A DNA stretch of 64,000 bases from Kitasatospora sp. GP82. GTDB taxonomy: Bacteria > Actinomycetota > Actinomycetes > Streptomycetales > Streptomycetaceae. The stretch is taken from assembly GCF_029892105.1 (NCBI RefSeq), contig NZ_JARZAJ010000001.1:248001-312000 (forward strand), read 5' to 3'. The notes beneath the pieces are model-generated. The model made no database searches and had not been told where the DNA came from. It was given only the letters and a program-made list of their open reading frames with translations. Below, in pieces: positions 1 to 8,421 of the stretch (positions are counted from its first letter, which is position 1; every line of letters starts with the position of its first letter). The position numbers were made by a program, and so were the translations under genes.

Positions 1-2229
1 TCTGGCCCGTACGACACCCTCGCCCTCGCCGGTGGGGCGGCGCCCGGCGCCGACGCCGTGCTGGCCGGTCTCGACCCCGAGCAGCGAGCGGTGGCGACGG
101 CCCTGCAAGGCCCCGTCTGCGTCCTCGCGGGTGCGGGCACGGGCAAGACGAGGGCCATCACCCACCGGATCGCCTACGGCGTGCGCAGCGGCGTCTACCA
201 GCCGCAGCAGGTGCTCGCCGTCACCTTCACCGCCCGGGCGGCGGGCGAGATGCGCGGACGGCTGCGCCAGCTCGGCGCCGAGGGCGTGCAGGCCCGCACC
301 TTCCACTCCGCCGCACTGCGCCAGCTCCAGTACTTCTGGCCGCGCGCGATCGGCGGCGAGGTGCCCAGGCTGCTGGAGCGCAAGGTCCAGCTGGTCGCCG
401 AGGCGGCCGGCCGCAGCGGCCTGCGGGTCCAGCGCACCGAGCTGCGCGACCTCACCAGCGAGATCGAGTGGGCCAAGGTCACCCAGATCGTGCCGGACGA
501 CTACCCGGCCGCCGTGGTCAAGACCGGCCGGGAGGCCCCGCGCGACCCGGCCGAGATCGCCAAGGTCTACGCCACCTACGAGCAGACCAAGCGCGACCGC
601 GGCGTGATCGACTTCGAGGACGTGCTGCTGCTCACCGCCGCGATCCTGGAGGACCGCCCGGAGATCGCCGAGCGGGTCCGCGCCCAGTACCGCCACCTCA
701 CCGTGGACGAGTACCAGGACGTCTCCCCGCTCCAGCAGCGCCTGCTCGACCAGTGGACGGCCGGCGGCGCCAGCCTCTGCGTCGTCGGCGACGCCAGCCA
801 GACGATCTACTCCTTCACCGGCGCCACCCCCGACCACCTGCTGAACTTCCGCAACCGGCACCCCGAGGCCACGGTGGTCAAGCTGGTCCGCGACTACCGC
901 TCCACCCCCCAGGTGGTGCACCTGGCCAACGGCCTGCTCGGCCAGGCCAGGGGCCACGCCGCCCAGCACCGCCTGGAGCTGGTCTCCCAGCGCGAGGCCG
1001 GTCCCGACCCGCTCTACGTCGAGTACCCGGACGAGCCGACCGAGGCCGAGTCCACCGCCCACGCGATCGAGAAGCTGCTGGCCCAGGGCGTGCGGGCGAG
1101 CGAGATCGCCGTGCTGTTCCGCACCAACGGCCAGTCCGAGGTCTACGAGCAGGCGCTGGCCGACCTCGGCATCTCGTACCAGCTCAAGGGCGCCGAGCGG
1201 TTCTTCGAGCGGCCCGAGGTGCGGGACTCGGTGATGCTGCTGCGCGGCGCCGCCCGCGCCGCCTCGGACCCGCTCACCGCCGAGGCCCCCGACCTCGCCG
1301 GGCAGGTCCGTGCCGTACTGGCCACCCGGGGCTTCACCCCGGTGCCCCCGGCGGGCTCCGGCACCGTCCGGGAGCGCTGGGAGTCGCTGGCCGCCCTCGT
1401 CCGCCTCGCCGAGGAGTTCGAGACGGCCCGCCGGTCCACGGGCGAGGCCGCCGACCTCGCGGCCTACGTCGCCGAGCTGGACGCCCGCGCCGCCGCCCAG
1501 CACGCCCCCGCGGTCGAGGGCGTCACGCTGGCCTCGCTGCACGCCGCCAAGGGTCTGGAGTGGGACGCCGTCTTCCTGGTCGGCCTCTCCGAGGGCACGC
1601 TCCCGATCATCTACGCCAAGACCGACGAGCAGATCGAGGAGGAGCGCCGCCTGCTCTACGTCGGGGTCACCCGGGCCAGGGTGCACCTGACGCTGTCCTG
1701 GGCACTCTCCCGCTCCCCGGGCGGCCGCGCCAGCCGTAAGCCCACCCGCTTCCTGGACGGCCTGCGCCCGGGCTCCAGCACCTCGGGCGCGCGTTCGCGC
1801 GGGGGGAGGGGCGGGGTCGAGTTCGGCGCCGAGCGCTCGGCCGCCCGCAAGGTGCGCGGCCCGGTCAAGTGCCGGGTCTGCGACCGCACACTGACCGAGG
1901 CGGTGGAGCGCAAGCTGCGCCGCTGCGAGGACTGCCCCTCCTCGATGGACGAGGCGCTGTACGAGCGGCTGCGCGAGTGGCGGGCCGGCCAGGCCAGGAA
2001 GCAGGGCGCTCCGGCCTATGTCGTCTTCACCGACGCCACCCTGATGGCGATCGCCGAGGACGTCCCCGCCGGCACCCGTGAGCTGGCCCTGATCTCGGGA
2101 GTCGGTGCCATGAAACTGGACAAGTACGGTGCCGCCGTGCTGTCGTTGTGTGCTGGGGAGGTACCCGAGGACGAGTCCGAGGGCGACCAGCAGGGGGATG
2201 ACTCGGGGGAGTCGGAGGAGTCGGCCTGA
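1..2229 (+). CDS. uvrD2: UvrD2-type ATP-dependent DNA helicase, 5' end outside window
   Basis: Superfamily 1 3'-5' DNA helicase of the actinobacterial UvrD2 type, acting in DNA repair. The Walker A motif GAGTGKT is at bases 130-150, the DEYQD Walker B motif near 706-720, and later helicase motifs such as VTRAR near 1666-1680. After the helicase core comes a tetracysteine cluster (CRVC near 1870, CEDC near 1924) and then an HRDC-like domain ending near 2150, an arrangement known for mycobacterial UvrD2. The frame is open back to base 1 and related proteins have residues before the GLDPEQ block, so the true start is probably upstream; GTG at 55-57 or 58-60 would be a truncated alternative. The acidic C-terminal tail is low complexity. 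Confidence 0.9.
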   Translation, partial: SGPYDTLALAGGAAPGADAVLAGLDPEQRAVATALQGPVCVLAGAGTGKTRAITHRIAYGVRSGVYQPQQVLAVTFTARAAGEMRGRLRQLGAEGVQARTFHSAALRQLQYFWPRAIGGEVPRLLERKVQLVAEAAGRSGLRVQRTELRDLTSEIEWAKVTQIVPDDYPAAVVKTGREAPRDPAEIAKVYATYEQTKRDRGVIDFEDVLLLTAAILEDRPEIAERVRAQYRHLTVDEYQDVSPLQQRLLDQWTAGGASLCVVGDASQTIYSFTGATPDHLLNFRNRHPEATVVKLVRDYRSTPQVVHLANGLLGQARGHAAQHRLELVSQREAGPDPLYVEYPDEPTEAESTAHAIEKLLAQGVRASEIAVLFRTNGQSEVYEQALADLGISYQLKGAERFFERPEVRDSVMLLRGAARAASDPLTAEAPDLAGQVRAVLATRGFTPVPPAGSGTVRERWESLAALVRLAEEFETARRSTGEAADLAAYVAELDARAAAQHAPAVEGVTLASLHAAKGLEWDAVFLVGLSEGTLPIIYAKTDEQIEEERRLLYVGVTRARVHLTLSWALSRSPGGRASRKPTRFLDGLRPGSSTSGARSRGGRGGVEFGAERSAARKVRGPVKCRVCDRTLTEAVERKLRRCEDCPSSMDEALYERLREWRAGQARKQGAPAYVVFTDATLMAIAEDVPAGTRELALISGVGAMKLDKYGAAVLSLCAGEVPEDESEGDQQGDDSGESEESA

Positions 2230-2261
2230 GCCGCTCGGAAGACCACTTCGGAACTCGCCGG

Positions 2262-2300
2262 AAAAATAGTTTGCGCGCCGTGCTGGGAGCGCAATAGCCT
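2262..2300 (+). promoter_or_regulatory. Candidate autoregulated wblC promoter
   Basis: An A/T run AAAAATAG (2262-2269) sits directly before a -35-like TTGCGC (2271-2276), followed after 18 bp by a -10-like TAGCCT (2295-2300). In WhiB7/WblC systems the regulator, bound to the principal sigma factor, recognises an AT-rich element just upstream of the -35 hexamer. In a region of over 70% GC this A/T run is conspicuous. Transcription would start near 2307, about 155 bp before the next reading frame and about 815 nt before wblC. Confidence 0.5.
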
Positions 2301-2463
2301 GCCGGAGCGGTCAAGGGGACGAGACCGCGAGCTGGACGGGGTCACTCCTGGAACAGCTTTCCCCTGCGCACCATCAGCTGTACCTGAGCTTGACCTGACA
2401 GACATCCGAACATCGGGGCCCGGGGGACTGGGCACCGCGAGACGCCGAGAGGAGGCGAATGAC

Positions 2464-2955
2464 ATGGGAACCACGATGATCACCAAACTGACTGGCCAGA
2501 CCGTCATCGCCATGCCCTGGGGCGCCCCCTCGCAGTTCGGCGCCGCCGGCACCTCGATCTCTGCCGCACAGCTGTGCGACGTGGTCGTGCTTGCCGAGGG
2601 TGGTCTGGGTCTCGACGCCACCGGTGTCTCCGTCGTTGCCGATGCCATCACTGTCAATGGCTCCACTGTCAGTGGTCGTGGCAACACTGATGCCACCTCC
2701 GTCGAGTCGGGTCTGTCCCGCAGCGGGGCGAAGTTCGAGGGCCGCAGCGAGCTGCGCATCGAGCGACCGCTCCAGGCACCGAAGGCAGTCGTAGCCGCCG
2801 TCAAGCATGGCGACTATGCGGGGTCCATCGGTGCCGGAGCAGCCCAGAAGCAGAACGAGCAGCTGATCAGCCAGGCCGAGGCCGCCTTTACCGGCGCCAC
2901 GGCCACCCGGATGCGGGCCTTCCGCGGGCCTGGACCCTGGAGAGAACGAACCTGA
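2464..2955 (+). CDS. Unrecognised 163-residue protein encoded in the wblC leader
   Basis: I do not recognise this protein. It has a good Shine-Dalgarno sequence (AGGAGG about 8 nt before ATG) and mostly G/C third positions, with a run of more T-ending codons around 2580-2680. The product looks soluble: Gly/Ser/Thr/Val-rich in residues 20-90 with several short V-x-V stretches, then a charged Lys/Gln segment, and no membrane helix or signal peptide. It lies between the candidate wblC promoter and the wblC attenuator. Its stop codon falls inside the first hairpin of that attenuator, so its translation may set wblC read-through. A shorter in-frame start at 2911 would make a 14-residue leader peptide instead. 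Coding status is likely but not proven. Confidence 0.55.
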   Translation: MGTTMITKLTGQTVIAMPWGAPSQFGAAGTSISAAQLCDVVVLAEGGLGLDATGVSVVADAITVNGSTVSGRGNTDATSVESGLSRSGAKFEGRSELRIERPLQAPKAVVAAVKHGDYAGSIGAGAAQKQNEQLISQAEAAFTGATATRMRAFRGPGPWRERT

Positions 2956-3022
2956 GGCACCCTCAGGTCGGCACTCCAGGGCCGCGGAAACCCGTACACC
3001 GGGATCCGCGGCCCTTCTGTTT
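2935..3022 (+). promoter_or_regulatory. wblC transcription attenuator (mutually exclusive hairpins)
   Basis: A perfect 10-bp stem GGGCCGCGGA (2979-2988) / TCCGCGGCCC (3005-3014) followed by TTCTGTTT is an intrinsic-terminator-like hairpin about 100 nt before wblC. Its left arm overlaps CTCCAGGG (2974-2981), which can instead pair with CCCTGGAG (2935-2942), enclosing a small 8-bp hairpin ACCTGAGG (2950-2957) / CCTCAGGT (2961-2968). The upstream frame stops at 2953-2955, inside that small hairpin. A ribosome translating there would hide 2935-2957 and favour the terminator; impaired translation would favour the antiterminator. Ribosome-mediated attenuation of whiB7/wblC is established in actinobacteria. 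Confidence 0.7.
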
Positions 3023-3122
3023 GTCCGGTACGTCAGACCACCCTGGCCCCTCGGGGCCTCCGATCCGGCCCCACCAGTAGGCCGGGATCGGAACCACAGA
3101 GAGAAGACGAGGAACACCCACA

Positions 3123-3485
3123 GTGTCCACGGTCATCACACCGCCATTCCCGTCCGTACCGACAGACAACACCAAGGCCGACCAGGCCGACCCTCCGGAG
3201 GTTTCCCTCATGCAGCTCACCGCGCTCGACGACGCCGAGGCGCTCGGACAGCCCATCCCCTGCCGTGCCTTCGACCCCGAGGTCTTCTTCGCGGAGACGC
3301 CGGCGGACGTCGAGTACGCCAAGTCGCTCTGCGGCACCTGCCCGGTGAAGGAGGCGTGCCTGGCCGGTGCGCTGGAGCGGCGTGAGCCGTGGGGCGTCTG
3401 GGGCGGCGAGCTCTTCGTCCAGGGTGTGGTGGTCGCCCGCAAGCGGCCCCGTGGCCGTCCGCGCAAGAACGAGGTCGTGGCATGA
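3123..3485 (+). CDS. wblC: WhiB7-type antibiotic-response regulator WblC
   Basis: Small Fe-S transcription regulator that partners the principal sigma factor and switches on intrinsic resistance genes when translation is inhibited. Visible features are four cysteines of the WhiB cluster (PCRAF near residue 47, then CGTCPVKEAC), the G-V-W-G-G turn, and a C-terminal AT-hook (RKRPRGRPRKNE) that marks the WhiB7/WblC branch. GTG at 3123 gives 120 residues. An ATG at 3210, with an ideal GGAGG 8 nt upstream, would give a 91-residue protein holding all functional parts and may be the main start. The gene follows a long leader with an attenuator. The next gene overlaps its stop by ATGA. Confidence 0.93.
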   Translation: MSTVITPPFPSVPTDNTKADQADPPEVSLMQLTALDDAEALGQPIPCRAFDPEVFFAETPADVEYAKSLCGTCPVKEACLAGALERREPWGVWGGELFVQGVVVARKRPRGRPRKNEVVA

Positions 3486-3880
3486 ACCCCGCGAAGTCCG
3501 CGGCAGCCGTTCGCCGGGGAGAGCAGCCCCCGCTGGACAGCGCTCTGCGGCACTCCATCCGCGTCGCCGCCGCCAAGGCGGATGCAGCCCTCTCCCGTCC
3601 CTTCCCGAACACGTACCACGAGCAGGACCACCACATGACCCCCGCCGCCATCGATCCGACCGTCCGCGCCGAGCAGACCACCGAACTTCAGATCCAGAAC
3701 AGGACACTCGAAATGCATCTTCTCCAGGAATCCCTGGCCCGGGCCCATATGCAAGAGCGCTTGCAAGAGGCCGAACACCAACGTCTGGTCCTCCGCGTCG
3801 CGCGGGCGGCGAAGCTGAAGCGCCGTGCCGAGCGCGCTTCGCTGCGTGCCCGTAAGGCGCTCGCGGTTGCCGTGATGTAA
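3482..3880 (+). CDS. Small basic coiled-coil protein downstream of wblC
   Basis: Conserved-looking hypothetical protein of 132 residues, translationally coupled to wblC by an ATGA overlap. Residues from about 52 onward form a long amphipathic helix rich in Glu/Gln/Leu followed by Arg/Lys/Ala, typical of a coiled coil with a basic tail; there is no membrane segment. An internal ATG at 3635 (start MTPAAID) would keep only the helical part and may be the real start. Its position suggests co-expression with wblC under antibiotic stress. Function unknown. Confidence 0.6.
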   Translation: MNPAKSAAAVRRGEQPPLDSALRHSIRVAAAKADAALSRPFPNTYHEQDHHMTPAAIDPTVRAEQTTELQIQNRTLEMHLLQESLARAHMQERLQEAEHQRLVLRVARAAKLKRRAERASLRARKALAVAVM

Positions 3881-3923
3881 GTACCTTCCACGGCACGCGG
3901 ATTCAGGCCGGTACCCCCGTGAC

Positions 3924-3964
3924 GGCGATGGCCGCTCCCCTGCGACAGGGGAGCGGCCATCGCC
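3924..3964. terminator. Bidirectional terminator hairpin
   Basis: Perfect 19-bp inverted repeat (3924-3942 / 3946-3964) with a 3-nt loop, between the convergent wblC-side gene and the ABC1 kinase-like gene. No U-tract, as is usual in streptomycetes. Confidence 0.8.
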
Positions 3965-3987
3965 GCGTTGCGGGTCTTGATGCCGGG

Positions 3988-5373
3988 TCAGCTCTCTTGC
4001 GGAGCCTTCTCCATGGCCTCGCCCGGGGCCTCCTCGGGGGCTTCCACCTCGGCGAAGCCCGGGAGCCACTCCAGCATTTCGGCCCGGAACGGCGCCTTCG
4101 CCCCGAGCTGGCAGAGCACTCCGATGGTGCTGAGGGTGACCCGGTGGATCAGCAGGTACGCCGGCGGCAGGTTGAGCTGCTTGCCGAGGTTGTAGGCGGG
4201 GGAGCGCGGATCGGCGATCCTGGCCGCCTGGGAACGCATCCAGCTGCGGGTGAAGTGGAAGGTGTCCACGGTGGCCGGCTCGATGATCGGCCTCAGGTAG
4301 TCCAGGACGGCGTCCGGATCCAGCTCGATCGAGGGCTTGACGAAGCCCTCCTCGCGGAGCATGTCCAGGACTCCGGCGGCATCCCCGGCGAGGGCCATCC
4401 GCAGTGAGTCCCCGATCGGGTAGGGCAGGCCCTCGGGCAGGCGGTCCACGGTGCCGAAGTCGAGCACGCCCAGGCGCCAGCCGGACGCCGCATGGCCGTC
4501 CTTGATCAGACGGAAGTTCCCCGGGTGAGGGTCGGCGTGCAGCAGTCCGGTACGGGACGGGCCGGCGAACAGGAAGCGGGCCAGCAGCTGGCCGGCCCGG
4601 TCGCGCTCGCGCTGGGTGCCGTTCGCGATCACCTCGGCCAGCGGGATGCCGTCCAGCCACTCGGTGATCAGCACCTGGTCGGCCTGGGACACCACCCGGG
4701 GCACCGTGATGTCCGGGTCGTCGGCGAACTCCTCGGCGTGCCGATCCTGGGCCTGTGCCTCCAACTCGTAGTCGAGTTCCTCGGAGACCCGTTCTCTCAG
4801 TTCGGAGATCAGCGGCTTGATGTCGAGACCGGGGATCAGCGGGCCGAGCAGCCAGGCGACCCGGCTGAGTTGGGCGAGGTCGGAGAGCAGCGCGTCGCCC
4901 GCCCCCGGGTACTGGACCTTGACCGCGACCTCGCGCCCGTCGTGCCAGACCGCCTTGTGCACCTGGCCGATGGAGGCGGCGGCCGCCGGGCGGTCGTCGA
5001 AGCTCAGGAACTTCGAGCGCCAGTCCTTGCCGAGCCGCTCCGCCAGGGCGGCGTGGACGGAGGCGGCGGGCATCGGAGGCGCGGCGTCCTGAAGCTTCGT
5101 CAGGGCGGCGCGGTAGGGCCCGGCGACCTCTTCGGGCAGTGCGGCCTCGAAGACGGACAGCACCTGCCCGAACTTCATGGCTCCGCCCTTCAGCTCCCCC
5201 AGGACCTTGAAGAGCTGGTCGGCGGTGGCCTGTTGGAGTTCGGCCGTGACCACCTCCGCCGAACGTCCGCCGATCCTTCTTCCCAGGCCCAGCGTGGCGC
5301 GTCCGGCTATGCCCAGAGGAAGGGCGGCGAGCCGAGCCGTACGGGTCACTGCCTTGCGCGGAAGATCGCTCAC
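3988..5373 (-). CDS. ABC1/UbiB-family atypical kinase-like protein
   Basis: Atypical protein-kinase-like ATPase of the ABC1/ADCK/UbiB family, 461 residues. It shows the family's N-terminal motif GELKGGAMKFGQ with an invariant Lys and Gln, IGQVHKAVW in the nucleotide loop, the Lys of VAVKVQYPG, ADPHPGNF as catalytic loop, and LDFGTVDRLP as the metal-binding DFG. In this family the unusual P-loop favours ATPase activity linked to isoprenoid lipids or quinones; the substrate here is unknown. The GTG start at 5373 is chosen because GGGAGG lies 7 nt upstream and the product begins MSDLPRKAV; longer starts enter low-quality sequence. Monocistronic, ending at the shared terminator. Confidence 0.85.
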   Translation of the reverse strand: MSDLPRKAVTRTARLAALPLGIAGRATLGLGRRIGGRSAEVVTAELQQATADQLFKVLGELKGGAMKFGQVLSVFEAALPEEVAGPYRAALTKLQDAAPPMPAASVHAALAERLGKDWRSKFLSFDDRPAAAASIGQVHKAVWHDGREVAVKVQYPGAGDALLSDLAQLSRVAWLLGPLIPGLDIKPLISELRERVSEELDYELEAQAQDRHAEEFADDPDITVPRVVSQADQVLITEWLDGIPLAEVIANGTQRERDRAGQLLARFLFAGPSRTGLLHADPHPGNFRLIKDGHAASGWRLGVLDFGTVDRLPEGLPYPIGDSLRMALAGDAAGVLDMLREEGFVKPSIELDPDAVLDYLRPIIEPATVDTFHFTRSWMRSQAARIADPRSPAYNLGKQLNLPPAYLLIHRVTLSTIGVLCQLGAKAPFRAEMLEWLPGFAEVEAPEEAPGEAMEKAPQES

Positions 5374-5608
5374 CCAGGGCCTCCCAGTCAGTTGTCCCCG
5401 TCGGCCCCAACAGACCGGAGGATGGTGGTCACTACGCCATTGTGCCCGCTCGCCAGGGCCGCTCGGCCGGACGGTCCGGCCTGATCGCATCCCTTGGACG
5501 AAACTGCTGATCACGTGCTGATCGCGCGACTCGTCCTCGCCGGGCGGTGGCGGTGGGCGGCGGTGGGTGTCGTCCCTGGGGCGTGCGCCGACCACCTGGG
5601 GGCGCGCG

Positions 5609-6754
5609 TCATGCCATGCGCATCGACTCCCGGACGGCGGGCCTGGGTTGGGGCACCGACTGCCAGAGGCAGCCGCAGTCGGGGTGGTTGGGCAGCCGCA
5701 GGCGCCGGGCCATGCCGTCGGCGGCCGAGATCTCGCACCAGCCGTCCACGCTGGGCGGATGGCCTCCGTCCAGGTACAGCTGGACGTGCAGGGCGGCCAG
5801 CCCGGCCACGGCGGTGGCGAGCGCGCTGTCGCAGGCGGGCGCGCGGGGGCGGCCCGGGCCCTCGTCGGCGAGTTGGGCGAGCAGCCTCGGCCAGGCCTCG
5901 TCCTCGTCCCGCCGGGTCAGCGTGGCACAGCTGCCGCAGGCCGAGGCGCCCGGGACGACCAGCGGCCCGACGATGCCCAGGTGCTCCAGCACGCCGACGT
6001 ACAGGTGCGGGATGCCGGCGCGCATCAGCCGGTGGGACTCGGCGGCCGCGCCGGTGAAGGCGCCGCTGCCGTCCCGTGGGGCCAGGACGACCAGCATGGG
6101 CGGAGCCTCGCTGGCCGGCGCTCGTGAGGCGCGGCGGTGCCGCTCGGCGACGGCGGCGCCGGCTGCCCGGTGCACCACGTCCCGGGCGGCGGTGGTGCGC
6201 AGTCGGCCGACCTCGGTGGGCGGGTAGCCGGCCGGTGAGCAGTCCCGTGCCGTCACCCGGCCCTTGTCCAGGACGGTGACGGACCCGACACCGCCCGCGG
6301 CGAGCGCAGCGGCGACGGCGGCACCCACCCGGCCCGCGCCGCGCACCTCGACCCGGGCGCGGGACCGGCCCCGGAGTACGGCAGGGGCCTCGCCGGGCGC
6401 GGGGTGCACCAGGGAGAGCGAAGCGAGGTCGGGGCCGAGCAAGTCCTGCCGGGGGCGCGGATACCCGGCCAGGGCCTGGGTGGTGGCCTCGGCGTCGTCC
6501 AGCAGGCCGCTCTGCTCCAGGGAGGCGAGCAGCTGCTCGGCCAGCGCGGTGCCGAGGCCGAGCCGCTCTCCGGCGTCGAGCAGGGCGGTGTGCTCGCGGC
6601 TGCCGTCGATCAGCTCCAGAAAGGCGCTGACGGCCTGGTCGACCTCCTCGACCAGACGGGCATGCCGACGGACGGTGCCGAACTGCAGGGTCTCCTTGTC
6701 CCGCCAGGCGCGGGAGAGCGCGGGCTTGAGCAGGGGCCTGGACTCGGGGCGCAT
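5609..6754 (-). CDS. ThiF/E1-like (TOMM-type) adenylyltransferase-fold protein
   Basis: ThiF-like protein of 381 residues. The N-terminal ~110 residues resemble a small helical/winged domain (DKETLQFGT) as seen in E1-like partner proteins of peptide-modification systems. The Rossmann part starts with the glycine-rich GAGRVGAAVAAALAAGGVG and an aspartate (VLDKG) that would bind ATP ribose. Cysteines ACGSC and CGC near the end look like zinc ligands. No precursor peptide or cyclodehydratase gene is nearby, so a RiPP role is not supported; the gene seems to be a stand-alone conserved streptomycete gene. ATG at 6754 has GGAGG upstream. It is divergent from the metallopeptidase gene. Confidence 0.72.
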   Translation of the reverse strand: MRPESRPLLKPALSRAWRDKETLQFGTVRRHARLVEEVDQAVSAFLELIDGSREHTALLDAGERLGLGTALAEQLLASLEQSGLLDDAEATTQALAGYPRPRQDLLGPDLASLSLVHPAPGEAPAVLRGRSRARVEVRGAGRVGAAVAAALAAGGVGSVTVLDKGRVTARDCSPAGYPPTEVGRLRTTAARDVVHRAAGAAVAERHRRASRAPASEAPPMLVVLAPRDGSGAFTGAAAESHRLMRAGIPHLYVGVLEHLGIVGPLVVPGASACGSCATLTRRDEDEAWPRLLAQLADEGPGRPRAPACDSALATAVAGLAALHVQLYLDGGHPPSVDGWCEISAADGMARRLRLPNHPDCGCLWQSVPQPRPAVRESMRMA

Positions 6755-6989
6755 GGTGGTCCTCCGGAGCGGTGCGAGGGCGTTCGTCCGACGGCAGGAT
6801 GCCCGATCGGGCCGCATCCGTGAGTCCGGTTGTCCACAGGCTCGGGCGGATGATCGGACCATCCGTTCGCACACCCTGTGGACAACTCCCGCAGCCGAGT
6901 TCCACCGCCTTTCGGTACCGATCGTTCCGAGAGAGATTTCGGCCACGGCAGCGGACTTCTGTCGGTGACACCGGGTAACGTCGGGTGCC

Positions 6990-7772
6990 ATGGCAGCCGA
7001 AAGGGACTCCCATCCTTCGGTGTCGCCTCGGCGTGCCCGTGCAGCCTCCGGGCCGGGAGTGGCGACGCCGAGCAGCCCCGCGCGCTCCGCGCCCGGCGCT
7101 TCTCCGTTCTCCGACACCCCGTCCGGTCTCGACACGACCTCGGTCCGCGAGGCCCCTTCCGTCCACGAGCTCCCGTCGGCCCTCGACAGCCCCTCGGGTC
7201 CGGACCGTGCCAAGGTCGAGGTCCGGCGCAGCGCCCGCCGCAGTCGCACGGTCTCGGCCTATCGCGAGGGTGACCGGACGATCGTGCTGATCCCGGCCCG
7301 GATGTCGCATGCCGAGGAGCAGCGCTGGGTGGCGCAGATGCTCGACAAGCTGGCAGCGCAGGAGAGCCGCCGTACGCTCGGTGACGATGCCCTCCAGGCC
7401 AGGGCGCGGGAGCTGTCGGCCGCCTATCTGGGCGGCAGGGCCGAGCCCGAGCAGGTCCGCTGGGTGACCAACCAGAACTCGCGCTGGGGGTCCTGCACCC
7501 CCAGCGAGCGCACCATCAGGCTCTCCCACCGCTTGCAGGGCATGCCTGGCTACGTCGTGGACTATGTGCTGCTGCACGAGCTGGCACACCTGCTGGTACC
7601 CGATCACGGGCCGGGCTTCTGGGCGCTGCTGGAGGCGTACCCGCGCACCGAGCGGGCGCGCGGGTACCTGGAGGGCGTCGCCTCGGCCGCCCGTCTGCCG
7701 CACATCCCCGGTGCGCGCGGCGGCCGTGCCCCGGCGCCGGCCGAGGACGAGGCCCCGGAGTCCTGCGACTAG
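6990..7772 (+). CDS. YgjP/DUF45-type zinc metallopeptidase
   Basis: M48-like metal-dependent peptidase of the YgjP (DUF45) group, 260 residues. The zinc motif HELAH (about residue 195) is followed by a further HGPGFW histidine ligand. The upstream block WVTNQNSRWGSCT is a hallmark of the family. The first ~80 residues are a disordered Ser/Pro/Ala-rich extension not needed for catalysis, so the real start might lie further in. No membrane segment is seen. Substrate unknown. It is divergent from the ThiF-like gene across about 235 bp. Confidence 0.8.
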   Translation: MAAERDSHPSVSPRRARAASGPGVATPSSPARSAPGASPFSDTPSGLDTTSVREAPSVHELPSALDSPSGPDRAKVEVRRSARRSRTVSAYREGDRTIVLIPARMSHAEEQRWVAQMLDKLAAQESRRTLGDDALQARARELSAAYLGGRAEPEQVRWVTNQNSRWGSCTPSERTIRLSHRLQGMPGYVVDYVLLHELAHLLVPDHGPGFWALLEAYPRTERARGYLEGVASAARLPHIPGARGGRAPAPAEDEAPESCD

Positions 7773-7833
7773 TCCTGTCCGGCGGTCTCGGGCACGACGT
7801 CGGCCCCGCGCCCCCAAGGGGTGCAGCCGGTGC

Positions 7834-8421
7834 TCAGGCGGTCAGTTGCCGCGCCAGTGCGACCAGCTCCCGGACGGAGACGTCCGTCAGCTCAGGCAGG
7901 CGGTCGTAGTCGAACCAGCGCAGGTCGAGCGACTCCTCGCTGATCAGCGCCTCGGCGCCGGCCGGGGCCAGCGCGACGTACTGGACGTCGAGATGGGTGT
8001 TCTCCGGTTGGTCCTTGCCCGTGCAGCGCACCAGGTGCCGGTCCAGCTTGACCGGCGTCGGCACGCCGTCCACGCAGAGCAGTCGGAGGCCCTGGATACC
8101 GGACTCCTCGGTGGCCTCGCGCAGCGCCGCGTCGGCCAGCGTGGCGTCGCTCGGCTCGCAGTGGCCGCCCATCTGCAGCCAGATGCCGACCTTGGGATGC
8201 AGGGTCAGCAGCACCCGCCCGGCGGCCGGGTCGACCACCACGGCGCTGGCGGTGATGTGCGCGGGCAGGCAGCTGCGGTAGAGGCCGTCCGGCTGCTCGG
8301 CCAGGTGGCCGAGGTAGTCCCGCCGGAGCTGCTCCTGGTCGGCGTCGGTGACGGACCAACCCGCCAGGGCACGGACGGCGTCGGAGTGCAGGCCGGTGCC
8401 GGCCGTGTCGATCAGTGTCAT
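7834..8421 (-). CDS. NUDIX hydrolase
   Basis: NUDIX-fold pyrophosphohydrolase of 195 residues. The NUDIX box runs GGHCEPSDATLADAALREATEESGI-like, with the catalytic REATEE helix intact; the first acidic position is Asp and one extra residue lies before RE, a variant frequent in streptomycete members. A ~45-residue N-terminal helical extension precedes the fold. Its ATG overlaps the stop of the DUF2342 metalloprotease gene by 4 nt, so the two are translated from one mRNA. Substrate cannot be predicted. Confidence 0.85.
   Translation of the reverse strand: MTLIDTAGTGLHSDAVRALAGWSVTDADQEQLRRDYLGHLAEQPDGLYRSCLPAHITASAVVVDPAAGRVLLTLHPKVGIWLQMGGHCEPSDATLADAALREATEESGIQGLRLLCVDGVPTPVKLDRHLVRCTGKDQPENTHLDVQYVALAPAGAEALISEESLDLRWFDYDRLPELTDVSVRELVALARQLTA

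Noticed and set aside
2963..5410. Long antisense reading frame (over 800 codons) across wblC and the ABC1 gene
   Set aside because: High-GC antisense shadow: codon bias is opposite to the real genes and no domain is visible; typical of streptomycete DNA.
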